Assembly (NCBI GenBank): GCA_017437785.1
Contig: JAFRXH010000034.1
Coordinates: 1 to 52,245, forward strand
From: Lachnospiraceae bacterium
Lineage (GTDB): Bacteria; Bacillota; Clostridia; Lachnospirales; Lachnospiraceae
Direction of reading: 5' to 3'
Length of the DNA: 52,245 bases
The stretch's first letter is position 1. Every line of letters starts with the position of its first letter. Below are positions 43,277 to 52,155 of this stretch, one piece after another. The notes below the pieces were generated by a model. It worked only from the letters and a program-made list of their open reading frames with translations, ran no database searches and was not told the origin of the DNA. The translations under genes and the position numbers were made by a program.

Positions 43277-45403
43277 ATGAACAAGAAACTGATGATCATA
43301 CTGGGTGGGACCGGTGTGCTGGCGCTTATAGTGCTTACTGTGGCTGTAACGCTGCTCATAACAGGAGGCGGCAGTAAGAAGGATAACGATGAGGGGGCCA
43401 AAGCTGCGGAGAGCACGGCCGTTACCACTACAGCTGTGGCTGATGATGAGGATGAGGAGACTTTGACTGCCGCAAATGATACCGGAAGCGGAAATGAAGA
43501 GGATACTGAGGCGGAAGAGGACAATAGCTATATAGGCGATGTAGAAGGAGAGATAGTACCGGCAGGCGGTATGGCAGTGAGCGGTACGATCACGGCTAAG
43601 GCTACTCCTACGCCCGCGGCTGCAAAGCCCGGAAAGGATGATAATGCGCCGCAAAAGCCCGGAGAAGGTAGCGATAAGCCCGAAAAGCCGGATAAACCCG
43701 ATAAGCCCGGTAACAAGAAGGGCTATACCTTAACATACGGCGCCGGCAACAGCTGGCAGGACGGCGCTACATCCATGTTTGGCGTGGAATGGGAGATAAG
43801 CAATAACGACGGCGGGAACGTGGATGGCTGGACGCTTAAGATAGATATAGACGGCCTGGCTAAAGCAGAAGGCTGGAACGGAAGCTTTAAGTGCAGCGGG
43901 CATACGCTTACGATAACCAATGCGGACTATAACGGGAGCATAGCGAACGGCAGCAGTGTATACTGCGGCTGCAATCTGGGAGTGAATGCACCTTCACTTA
44001 AGATCACGAAGGCCACTCTAAACGGCAAAGACATGACTGTGGTGGCAGGCAAGGTGGACCAGAACGCGCAGAATAACCAGAACAATAATAACGGTAATAA
44101 TAACGGTAACAATAACAGCAACAATAACGGACAGCAGGGCGGTGCCTCTGTGCAGGATCTGCTGGTACGTCCGAAGGATGCCAAACAGGGCGATGACTGG
44201 CTGCACACAGACGGACGCCGCATACTGGATTCGACCGGCAAGGAAGTATGGCTGACCGGCGTTAACTGGTTTGGTTACAATACCGGGACCAATACCTTTG
44301 ACGGATTGTGGAATTCGCAGCTGGCGCCTACCGTAAAGGCGATAGCCGACCACGGGTTTAATCTTATAAGAGTGCCCATGTCCGCACAGCTTTTAAACGA
44401 ATGGGCTGCAGGCACGTATCCCCGCGCCAATTACAATAATGCCTACAATCCCGAGCTCAATTCCATGAACAGCCTGGAGATCTTTGAATATTTCCTGGCA
44501 CTTGCGGAGGAAAACGGCCTTAAGGTGATGATAGATATACACAGCGCCGAGACCGATGCATCCGGCCATAACGTGAATCTGTGGTATACCGATAAAGTAT
44601 CGGCTGATGCTTATCTGGCGGCGCTGTCATGGGCAGCCGAACGGTATAAGAATAACGACACCATAATAGCCTATGACCTTAAGAATGAGCCTCACGGAAA
44701 GCCTGCCGAGGGCAAAAAGGCTGCGGTATGGAATGACTCAAAGGATGCAAATAACTGGAAATATATGGCAGAACGTGCTGCACTTACCGTACTTGAAAAG
44801 AATCCCAACGTGCTGGTGCTGGTGGAAGGGATCGAGATCTACCCCAAGGATATCAAGTCCAATAAGGATTTTCATTCCACCAATAATGCGGATTATAACT
44901 TTAACTGGTGGGGCGGTAATCTGCGTGGTGTGAAGGACTTCCCCGTTAATCTGGGCAAGTATCAGAACAAGCTGGTCTATTCGCCTCATGATTACGGCCC
45001 TACCGTATATGAACAGCCATGGTTTGAGGGCGGCTATACCTACGACAGCCTTATGAAAGACTGCTGGCATGATAACTGGTTCTATATCTACGAGGACAAC
45101 ACGGCGCCGCTTCTTATCGGCGAGTGGGGCGGCTTTATGAGAGAGCCCAACTTAACCTGGATGACCTATATGCGCCAGCTGATAAGCAAATATCATTTAA
45201 ACCATACCTTCTGGTGCCTGAATGCCAATTCCGGCGATACCGGCGGATTGCTTCTGGATGATTTTACCACCTGGGATGATGAGAAGTATAAGTTCGTAAA
45301 AGAAGTGCTGTGGCAGGAGAACGGAAAGTTCGTAGGCTTAGACCACAGCATAGCTCTGGGAAGCAACGGGATAAGCGTATCCAAGGCGAAGGGGATAAAG
45401 TAA
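43277..45403 (+). CDS. membrane-anchored GH5 cellulase with CBM2-like module
   Basis: The predicted 708-residue protein starts at ATG 43277 after AAGGAGGAG. One N-terminal membrane segment (about 5-30) has no clear cleavage site, so it is probably anchored. A Thr/Glu-rich and then Pro/Lys-rich linker leads to a CBM2-like domain (about 148-258), an Asn/Gly-rich linker and a GH5 domain, probably GH5_1. Catalytic glutamates are in L-K-N-E-P-H-G (about 471) and L-I-G-E-W-G-G (about 616). The expected activity is endo-beta-1,4-glucanase. It is the last gene of the sensor operon, 10 bases after the sensor-MFS gene. Confidence 0.93.
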   Translation: MNKKLMIILGGTGVLALIVLTVAVTLLITGGGSKKDNDEGAKAAESTAVTTTAVADDEDEETLTAANDTGSGNEEDTEAEEDNSYIGDVEGEIVPAGGMAVSGTITAKATPTPAAAKPGKDDNAPQKPGEGSDKPEKPDKPDKPGNKKGYTLTYGAGNSWQDGATSMFGVEWEISNNDGGNVDGWTLKIDIDGLAKAEGWNGSFKCSGHTLTITNADYNGSIANGSSVYCGCNLGVNAPSLKITKATLNGKDMTVVAGKVDQNAQNNQNNNNGNNNGNNNSNNNGQQGGASVQDLLVRPKDAKQGDDWLHTDGRRILDSTGKEVWLTGVNWFGYNTGTNTFDGLWNSQLAPTVKAIADHGFNLIRVPMSAQLLNEWAAGTYPRANYNNAYNPELNSMNSLEIFEYFLALAEENGLKVMIDIHSAETDASGHNVNLWYTDKVSADAYLAALSWAAERYKNNDTIIAYDLKNEPHGKPAEGKKAAVWNDSKDANNWKYMAERAALTVLEKNPNVLVLVEGIEIYPKDIKSNKDFHSTNNADYNFNWWGGNLRGVKDFPVNLGKYQNKLVYSPHDYGPTVYEQPWFEGGYTYDSLMKDCWHDNWFYIYEDNTAPLLIGEWGGFMREPNLTWMTYMRQLISKYHLNHTFWCLNANSGDTGGLLLDDFTTWDDEKYKFVKEVLWQENGKFVGLDHSIALGSNGISVSKAKGIK

Positions 45404-45414
45404 CGGCAGAGGAT

Positions 45415-45453
45415 GGGTACAGGGATGGGTACAGAGAACCGTCCCCTGTACCC
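45415..45453. repeat. REP-like palindrome between convergent genes
   Basis: GGGTACAGGG at 45415-45424 and CCCTGTACCC at 45444-45453 form a perfect 10-bp stem around an AACCGTCCC-containing loop. It lies between the convergent cellulase and membrane-protein genes and may also act as a bidirectional terminator. Seventeen bases recur at 33894-33910. Such sequences resemble REP elements mobilised by RAYT transposases, but no RAYT gene is in the window. Confidence 0.65.
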
Positions 45454-45461
45454 ATCACCAT

Positions 45462-46247
45462 CTACTGCAGCCAGTAGATCATATAGATATCATATTTTCC
45501 GCTTGAGCCGAGGAGAGGATAGCCGAAGGCGGCCGGATCGGCGGTGAGAGTCTTGTCTTTTTCGATAACGAAGCACTCTAAGCCTTCTTCTGAGGCCATG
45601 GCGCAGAGAGCGGCGGTATCTATGGCTTCGTTTGACGATATCATATCCAGGAAGGGTGTATCGTAATTCCAGCGTTCGATTATAGCCTCTCTTCCGTAGA
45701 CGGTGAGGATGGAGGCGGTGTATTGCCGGTTAAACTCGACCATAGTGGCAGGAAAGGCGCATTTGGGAGTGTACTGCATCTCTACTACGCCCTTAGCGGA
45801 TAATATCAGGTCGCAGGCATCACATACGTCCTGCGGCAGGTGGTAAGGATTCTCGGCAGGCGTATATTGTTTGTTCATATATAATTTTCCGTTCCCGATA
45901 AACAGTAATAGCACAAAAGCGGCTGCGATGACGATCCGTATCCATATCTTAGAGGCTTTCTGCAGCGCATGTATCAGCGCATAACATACCACGGCTCCGT
46001 AGGGGATCAGCCAAAGCTGGCGGTAGTAGATCTCCTGATCCAGTATCAGGTGCATGGACAGCCATGCGCTCACAGGAAAGAGGAATACCGCAGCCAAAGC
46101 CACAGGCAGAGCCACAAACAGCATGCGCTTAACCTTTTCCTTCTCCGCAATACCCAGGTATACCAGGGCAGCGATAAAGAGCAGGAAGTAGAGGCTCAGC
46201 GAATTATATTCTTTTAAGATCAGTAAAGTCGCTTTTATCGTATCCAT
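45462..46247 (-). pseudogene. 3' part of a polytopic membrane protein, after an in-frame stop
   Basis: This 261-codon frame is in phase with the 46254-47303 gene and separated from it only by TAA, CAG and AAA. Its ATG has no ribosome site. It holds about four membrane helices and a soluble C-terminal domain of about 130 residues. The neighbouring 47325-49019 protein has the same layout in one chain of 564 residues. The pair thus looks like a gene of 612 codons plus an internal stop, broken or read through, rather than two genes. Confidence 0.6.
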
Positions 46248-46253
46248 TTTCTG

Positions 46254-47303
46254 TTACCGTCTTATGATAATGTATATCACCCCGCCTATCAGCAGGGGCA
46301 GGCAGGCTATGATGAAAGGCAGCAGTGTCAGCATGGCGCCTTTTAGTTTCTTTGTCTTTATGAAGCCGGCAGCGGCCAGTACCAGGCCGGCGCAGCCGTA
46401 GAGTATGCATAGCATGTATACTGCAGTGCTGGTGCAGAATACCGCGCAGAGGCTTAGCATAAGCAGCAGAGGCAGTGTGTTCTTTTTGCGGGTATATATG
46501 TCATATATCAGGCAGAAGGCCAGCGGTACAACGATATTGGCAAATACCGCCTTGCCCTGCCAGGTACGCGTATAAGCAAAAGTCTCGGCTGTAAAAAGCG
46601 ATATGTTTGAATGTATATACCAAAGCCCCATAAGTATCACGAAAACGGGACGCCATTTTTCGTTCTTTATCAGGCGCTCTGCAAGCATTGCGTAGATGCC
46701 GTACATCATTGTAAGCAGAAAAGGCGCCATGATACTGTGGTCTATCACAGCAGGATGCAGGGAGCTTACTTTTGAGAGCCAGGCTATCCATATGGGCAGG
46801 GCTCCTAAGGCATGACGGCCTTCGACCTCGATATAGAAGCCGTTATTGACATCCCTTCTGAACATTGTGTCAAACTTAAGTGTGATCGTGGATTGTGCCA
46901 CATAATAAGAATCATCGCCGTCATAGTGCTGGTACATGACAAAGAATACGCACTGGATGATAAGCAGAACTATCACGCTGATCCAGGGGATAAGAGCTTT
47001 AAGATCGGTTTTTGAAGCAGTGGAATGCCTGCGGCGGATCGCCATTTTTACGGCGCCGGCAAATATGGGGATCAGAAGTGCAATACCGTATACTATGCAC
47101 ATCGTGCCAAAAGGCGCACTGCAGATTATAAAGGGAACGGATACCACTTCAAAAAGAGCCCATACAAGGATAAGCCCCAGTATATAGCGCTCTAAAGCAG
47201 AACGTCCGGCTGCACCGCCATCGTCCCGGGTGATAAATAGCTCCGAGCATAAATACGGTGCAAGAAAAAGTATAGTTATCGTGTTTATGATTCCTTTAAG
47301 CAT
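46254..47303 (-). pseudogene. 5' part of a polytopic (DUF6077-like) membrane protein, cut by TAA
   Basis: The 349-residue product starts at ATG 47303 and has about ten hydrophobic helices, with a polar D-G-D-D-S-Y-Y-V loop near residues 129-136 like that in GT39/DUF6077-type cell-surface glycosyltransferases. It ends at TAA (46254-46256), after which the same frame continues as the 45462-46247 segment. The start has no Shine-Dalgarno sequence, and a TGGTATAAT box lies just upstream. A split into two working subunits is possible, but a nonsense mutation is the simpler explanation. Confidence 0.6.
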
Positions 47304-47310
47304 GGGGATT

Positions 47311-47319
47311 ATTATACCA
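47311..47319 (-). promoter_or_regulatory. extended -10 box abutting a start codon
   Basis: On the minus strand TGGTATAAT, a perfect extended -10, lies seven bases before the ATG at 47303. Transcription would start at or next to that ATG, giving a leaderless message; this fits the absence of a ribosome site. Confidence 0.4.
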
Positions 47320-47324
47320 CAAAT

Positions 47325-49019
47325 TCAGCGAAGGATAAAACCGTCTTTAAGATCATCGCCGGCAAGGTGCAGTCCGTCCATCACGGAGGGGGTGGCAGGG
47401 AAGAGACGGTAGCCGGTCTGGTCACCGTCCAGCGGTACATATATATCACAGCCGTCCACATTTACACTGCGGCAGTCATATTCTTCATAGTCGCGCTGCA
47501 GCAGGTAGTAAGGTGCCGGAAGTGTCTGATATATGTATTTAAGCGTAGATAAGCATTTAAATCCTAAAAAGCCAAGGAGCAGTACACAGAAACTGAGTCT
47601 GATGAACTTTTGCGCAGATTTTTTTTCTTTGGTCTTTTGGATGATGATATCTGCCAGATCGCCAAACATAAGCGGCGGCAGTATCAGTAAGAAGCCCATA
47701 CCGTAGCGTACGAGTGGTGAGGAAAGCAGCCAGAAAAGAAATGAGACTGTTGCCGTAAGCTCTATGACATGCAGGCTCTTTACGCCTTTGCGCAATATGA
47801 TGCTTAAGGGAAATATGAGTACGGAAACAAGGCATATCATAAATATGATCAGATCCGTCCGTCCAAGGGAGCTAAACCAGTTGGGAAACCATTGTGTAAA
47901 AGGATAATCCGCGGCCTCTGCTATGGTATAACCCCGGCCAAAGCCTACTATATAGGCACTGTCCGTTAAAGCTACGGACTCAGGGATCTTCCAGACCGGA
48001 TCAAATATATCAAGTGCGGTAGAAGGGTAAAAGAGCCTGCCGGAGATGATGATATTGCGTATGAACAAAGGCAGGGCGATGATAAGGCTCAGTATACCGA
48101 AGAAAAATATCCTGCCAAAACGTTTTGATCTTATCAGTGCCAGCAGCGGGATAAAGACTATCAGCACGGCAGGTGCGGTTGAAAGCTTGACGGTAGGTAT
48201 GAAGACACAAAGGAGCGCGGGAAAGACATAGGCTTCATCTGCATCAGCATCAGGCTCATCCGTGCATCGTTCATATATATCAACGGATAAGATGATACAG
48301 TATATAAAGCTTATCATGGCAAAATAATCGGAAGCCGGCGCCACCAGCTCATCGTATATATTAAAGAGATAGTAGAAGCCGCCGATGCGTACTATATCGG
48401 AGATCCGTATCTTTTTGTCTTTAAAGACACGGAATACTCGCAGACATTTAAACAAAAGAAGAAGAGCCAGAAAGCCCTGCACGGCATGGAAAGAGGGACC
48501 GCCCATAAACGAGAAGCTGTAGAGCGCGCTTAAGGCAAAGCTGGAACTGTTGTAACCAAGCCGCATATGTAAGAGCGCCAGGCCTTTTACAGTACCGTAT
48601 TCCTCTATCCAGCGTATGGACTGTCCGTGATAAAGGGCGGAATCATAATGGAAATACCCGCGGGAACAGCCATAGGACATGATAACAGACAGCAGCAGGA
48701 CCGTTAAGACAAAGAACAGGTTCTTTTTTTTATCCTGCGACAGGCCAAAGCTTTCCGCAGACAGGGCTTTTTTCCTGATAAGATAAATGACTGATATGGC
48801 TGTAAGCGACAAGAGTATGATATTTGCGGCTAAGGCAACCCTGCAAAAAAGGCTGAAGATCTGGGCATACACGGTAGATAACATGATGCCGGCAAAGCAG
48901 GAGTCTTCGGCTTTGAGCCGCTTTTTTGTTTTATTCCCTGAAATGAGGCAAAGAAAAGCGCTGCCGCAAAAGAAAGTGGTGATAAAAATATACACCCATA
49001 TCAACAGTACCGAGACCAT
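47325..49019 (-). CDS. polytopic membrane protein, probable glycosyltransferase-like family
   Basis: The predicted 564-residue protein starts at ATG 49019 with CAGGAGGTATT upstream, preferred over an in-frame ATG at 49037. About twelve membrane helices are followed by a soluble tail of some 80 residues. A polar loop with G-Y-F-H-Y-D-S-A-L-Y-H-G (about 120-131) resembles the acidic loop of GT39/DUF6077-type lipid-linked sugar transferases. It lies 21 bases upstream of the related split gene. Its substrate is unknown; decoration of surface polymers is a guess. Confidence 0.7.
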   Translation of the reverse strand: MVSVLLIWVYIFITTFFCGSAFLCLISGNKTKKRLKAEDSCFAGIMLSTVYAQIFSLFCRVALAANIILLSLTAISVIYLIRKKALSAESFGLSQDKKKNLFFVLTVLLLSVIMSYGCSRGYFHYDSALYHGQSIRWIEEYGTVKGLALLHMRLGYNSSSFALSALYSFSFMGGPSFHAVQGFLALLLLFKCLRVFRVFKDKKIRISDIVRIGGFYYLFNIYDELVAPASDYFAMISFIYCIILSVDIYERCTDEPDADADEAYVFPALLCVFIPTVKLSTAPAVLIVFIPLLALIRSKRFGRIFFFGILSLIIALPLFIRNIIISGRLFYPSTALDIFDPVWKIPESVALTDSAYIVGFGRGYTIAEAADYPFTQWFPNWFSSLGRTDLIIFMICLVSVLIFPLSIILRKGVKSLHVIELTATVSFLFWLLSSPLVRYGMGFLLILPPLMFGDLADIIIQKTKEKKSAQKFIRLSFCVLLLGFLGFKCLSTLKYIYQTLPAPYYLLQRDYEEYDCRSVNVDGCDIYVPLDGDQTGYRLFPATPSVMDGLHLAGDDLKDGFILR

Positions 49020-49040
49020 AATACCTCCTGAGGGCAAAAG

Positions 49041-49167
49041 TATCTGCCACGACGAATACTATACCATAAGAGAAGGTATTGTTCAAATCTCCGATCTCTT
49101 TGCGATGTTTAAGATACTGGATCTGTTTGACAGCGGCGAATATGATACTATAATAGTTGATTGCTGA
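49041..49167 (+). pseudogene. possible ArsA-like ATPase gene remnant
   Basis: About 40 codons read like the middle of an ArsA/GET3-type ATPase: a V-Q-I-S-D-L-F-A-M-F-K-I-L-D-L helix, then E-Y-D-T-I-I-V-D-C, where intact proteins continue into A-P-T-G-E-T. Here TGA follows at once. No start codon or P-loop is present, and no homologous continuation was seen downstream. It may be a decayed fragment left by rearrangement. Confidence 0.35.
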
Positions 49168-49223
49168 ACATAAGGTTTGAATGAAAAAGGGCGTAAGATA
49201 AAGCGCCCGGAAAGAAGCAGGCT

Positions 49224-49778
49224 ATGTTATATATAATACGCCACGGGCGTACCGACTGGAATGATCTGCATAAACTGCAGGGCAGGACCGATATCCCGCT
49301 TAATGAGGATGGCAGGAAAATGGCTAAGAAGGCCGCTTTGGAGATAAAGGATGTGCATTTTGATATATGCTTCTGTTCTCCGCTTAAGCGGGCCGCGGAA
49401 ACGGCACAGATACTGTTAGAGGGAAGGGATATCCCCCTGGTATATGACGATCGTCTGGTAGAGATGGGATTTGGGGAATATGAAGGTATAGCAGGTTACT
49501 TTGACGGTATCGATTCCCCGGTGAGCGCATTCTTTATGAACCCGGAAAGATACAGCGCGCCTATCGCAGCGGGGGCGGAGAGTATGGATGAGCTCTTTGA
49601 GCGTACCGGAAGCTTCCTTGAAGAAAAAGTAATGCCGGAACTCAAACAGGGCCGCGATGTGCTTATAGTGGGACACGGTGCAATGAACAGCGCCATTATC
49701 AGCCGGATAAAGAAACTTCCGCTTAAAGACTTCTGGAGCGCGGGCATAGAAAACTGCAAGCTGATGAAACTGTGCTAG
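49224..49778 (+). CDS. histidine phosphatase (phosphoglycerate-mutase-like)
   Basis: This 184-residue protein has the RHG catalytic motif at residues 6-8 (I-I-R-H-G-R-T-D-W), the C-S-P-L-K-R-A-A-E-T segment with a conserved Arg, E-M-G-F-G-E-Y-E-G, and the second catalytic His in V-G-H-G-A-M-N-S-A near 149. Members are small-molecule phosphatases or mutase-like enzymes; the Trp-Asn-Asp sequence and short length favour a phosphatase. The ribosome site before the ATG is weak. The small GGGCG hairpin at 49189-49208 lies in its leader. Confidence 0.92.
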   Translation: MLYIIRHGRTDWNDLHKLQGRTDIPLNEDGRKMAKKAALEIKDVHFDICFCSPLKRAAETAQILLEGRDIPLVYDDRLVEMGFGEYEGIAGYFDGIDSPVSAFFMNPERYSAPIAAGAESMDELFERTGSFLEEKVMPELKQGRDVLIVGHGAMNSAIISRIKKLPLKDFWSAGIENCKLMKLC

Positions 49779-49791
49779 ATACGGATAGGGC

Positions 49792-49820
49792 TTTATTATT
49801 CCTTCGCAAGATGGTATAAT
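49792..49820 (+). promoter_or_regulatory. promoter of the GGDEF gene
   Basis: TATAAT (49815-49820) with TGG just before it, and TTTATT 17 bases upstream (49792-49797), form a good extended -10 promoter. The leader would be about 25-30 bases. Confidence 0.6.
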
Positions 49821-49851
49821 CTCTTTACGAACGAAAAGGAAGGTATAAAGC

Positions 49852-51027
49852 TTGTCCGAGTATTTTATATACTATTCGTCAATAAACCTGGTTGGAGCCA
49901 TAGTCTTTTTTATCATGCTGATGCATGATAAGATGAGCATTGACCGTCAGGAAAAGATGCTCAAATATGATAATGCGCTCACATTCTTTATGCTCTATTG
50001 TATTTCCGACGCGCTGTGGTCCGGAGTGGATTCGGGGGTATTTCCCGTCAACAGATTCACTGTGCTGATCACCGATTTTTCCAATTTCCTGATAATGACG
50101 GCTATCACATATAACTGGCTGCGTTTTGTTATGTCAGCAGAGCAGATAGCAAACAGAAATGATAAGAGGGTCAGGATCTCTCTGATACTTCCCTTTGTTC
50201 TGTCGGCATTAGTCCTTGTCGTTACCTATCTTGTTGCTCCGCATCTTCTTATCGGTGATGATCTGAAGACCAGACCCTTATTCGATGTTTTCATGGTAAC
50301 CGTTCCTTATATCTATCTGATAGCCATAATAGTATATGCGGTAAAGCAGGCCATAAAAGAGGAGAATCCCATAGAGAAGAAAAGACATCTGTATATAGGT
50401 TTCTTCCCGATAATGGTAGTTGCGGGAGGCCTGCTCCAGATGCTTATCATGCCGCAGCTTCCGATATTCTGTTTCGCAAGCACCATATTGATGCTTTTAT
50501 TCTATATCCAGTCTATCGAATCACAGATATCGACAGATCCGCTTACCAGGCTCAATAACAGAGGCCAGTTGATACGTTATGCTTCGCAGGAGAGCAATCT
50601 GTGGATAGCTGACAGGAGTACTTACATCATTATGATGGATATCAATGATTTTAAAAAGATCAACGATGTGTTCGGCCATGCGGAAGGTGACAACGCCCTG
50701 GTCATTGCTGCAAACACTCTGACCAATGTGGTAAAAAAATACAGTTTCCCTATTTTTCTGGGGCGTTACGGCGGGGATGAATTTGTCATGATAGCACATC
50801 CCGTAAATGATGATGAGATAGACGGACTGATATCCGATATACGGGAGGGCGTAAAAGAAAGATGTTTAAAGGATAATAAACCTTACATCCTCTCTATGGG
50901 AGTCGGAGCCGACAGGCTGCTCAGGGAACAGGATGCATTCGCCAGGTGTATGAAGCGTGCCGATACGAAGCTCTATGAGGACAAGGACAGATTAAAGGAA
51001 AAAGGATTAAGATCAGGATCGAGATGA
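49852..51027 (+). CDS. membrane GGDEF diguanylate cyclase
   Basis: This 391-residue protein starts at TTG with AAGGAAGG upstream. The first 220 residues hold about six or seven membrane helices, and the C-terminus is a GGDEF domain with an intact active site (GGDEF at about 307-311) and the family's D-P-L-T-R-L-N-N-R entry motif near 227. It should make cyclic di-GMP. No R-x-x-D inhibitory site is visible just upstream of the motif, so product inhibition may be absent. It ends at a strong terminator shared with the convergent gene. Confidence 0.92.
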   Translation: MSEYFIYYSSINLVGAIVFFIMLMHDKMSIDRQEKMLKYDNALTFFMLYCISDALWSGVDSGVFPVNRFTVLITDFSNFLIMTAITYNWLRFVMSAEQIANRNDKRVRISLILPFVLSALVLVVTYLVAPHLLIGDDLKTRPLFDVFMVTVPYIYLIAIIVYAVKQAIKEENPIEKKRHLYIGFFPIMVVAGGLLQMLIMPQLPIFCFASTILMLLFYIQSIESQISTDPLTRLNNRGQLIRYASQESNLWIADRSTYIIMMDINDFKKINDVFGHAEGDNALVIAANTLTNVVKKYSFPIFLGRYGGDEFVMIAHPVNDDEIDGLISDIREGVKERCLKDNKPYILSMGVGADRLLREQDAFARCMKRADTKLYEDKDRLKEKGLRSGSR

Positions 51028-51075
51028 GAGGGATATTAAAGACCGGACAGGGCCGGATTCATCTCCCCTGCGCAT

Positions 51076-51103
51076 AAAAAAGGCGGGTCATGCGACCCGC
51101 CTT
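51076..51103 (-). terminator. strong intrinsic terminator
   Basis: GGCGGGTC (51082-51089) and GACCCGCC (51094-51101) form a perfect 8-bp stem with an ATGC loop. On the minus strand it is followed by six T residues, so it ends the GGGtGRT transcript; it can also act on the convergent GGDEF transcript. Confidence 0.9.
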
Positions 51104-51117
51104 AAATAATGCCTGAT

Positions 51118-52137
51118 TTAGAACTTGCCTGCCTTAGCAGCCTCTTCGATAGAAACGGCTGTAGAAACAGTCATACCTACCATAGGGTTGTTGCCGGCAC
51201 CGATCAGACCCATCATCTCAACGTGAGCGGGAACTGATGAAGAACCTGCGAACTGTGCATCTGAATGCATACGTCCCATGGTATCGGTCATACCGTAAGA
51301 AGCGGGACCAGCAGCCATGTTATCGGGATGCAGTGTACGTCCGGTACCGCCGCCTGATGCAACAGAGAAGTACTTCTTGCCTGCTTCAAGGCGCTCTTTC
51401 TTATAGGTACCTGCAACGGGATGCTGGAAACGGGTAGGGTTGGTTGAGTTACCGGTGATGGAAACGTCAACGTTCTCTTTCCACATGATAGCAACACCTT
51501 CGCAAACATCGTTTGCACCGTAGCAGTTAACTTTTGCACGGGGTGACTCGGGATCCTTTGAGTAGCACTTTCTGGATACTTCCTTTACAGTGTTGGTGTA
51601 AGGATCGTATTCGGTCTCGATGAAGGTAAAGCCGTTGATACGGGAGATGATCTGTGCGGCATCTTTGCCCAGACCGTTAAGGATAACGCGAAGGGGCTTT
51701 TTACGAACCTTGTTAGCCTTCTCAGCGATACCGATAGCGCCTTCTGCAGCTGCGAAGGACTCATGTCCTGCCAGGAATGCGAAGCACTCGGTCTCTTCCT
51801 CAAGGAGCATCTTGCCAAGGTTACCATGGCCAAGACCTACCTTACGGGTATCAGCAACAGATCCGGGGATACAGAAAGCCTGAAGACCCTCGCCGATAGC
51901 GGCAGCAGCGTCAGCAGCCTTGCGGCAGCCCTTCTTGATAGCGATGGCAGCACCTACGGTGTAAGCCCACTTTGCATTTTCAAAGCAGATAGGCTGGATG
52001 CTTTCGATCAGATGGTAGATATCAAGACCTGCATCTTTGGTGATCTGCTCTGCTTCATCGATTGAGCTGATCCCGTATTTGTTAAGCGCTTCAAGGATCT
52101 GCTTTTCTCTTCTTTCATATGATTCAAATAAAGCCAT
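51118..52137 (-). CDS. GGGtGRT-family protein
   Basis: This 339-residue protein carries the motif that names its family, GGGTGRT, at residues 262-268, followed by a Gly/Ala/Met-rich C-terminus (G-A-G-N-N-P-M-V-G-M). Members are widespread in anaerobic Clostridia and commonly lie by an iron-sulfur scaffold gene. The biochemical role is not settled. The start at 52137 is preceded by AAGGAGGATC, and the preceding minus-strand gene ends 18 bases upstream, so they are probably one operon. Confidence 0.88.
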   Translation of the reverse strand: MALFESYERREKQILEALNKYGISSIDEAEQITKDAGLDIYHLIESIQPICFENAKWAYTVGAAIAIKKGCRKAADAAAAIGEGLQAFCIPGSVADTRKVGLGHGNLGKMLLEEETECFAFLAGHESFAAAEGAIGIAEKANKVRKKPLRVILNGLGKDAAQIISRINGFTFIETEYDPYTNTVKEVSRKCYSKDPESPRAKVNCYGANDVCEGVAIMWKENVDVSITGNSTNPTRFQHPVAGTYKKERLEAGKKYFSVASGGGTGRTLHPDNMAAGPASYGMTDTMGRMHSDAQFAGSSSVPAHVEMMGLIGAGNNPMVGMTVSTAVSIEEAAKAGKF

Positions 52138-52155
52138 TATAATGATCCTCCTTGA

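Noticed and set aside
43207-43524. Minus-strand Ser/Val-rich frame
   Set aside because: It is antisense to the Thr/Glu-rich linker of the cellulase gene.
48787-49040. 5' part of a 126-codon plus-strand frame
   Set aside because: It is antisense to the start of the membrane protein gene; only the last 40 codons, beyond that gene, look like protein sequence.
49189-49208. GGGCG/CGCCC hairpin as a terminator
   Set aside because: The stem is short and no T-tract follows; it lies in the leader of the phosphatase gene.
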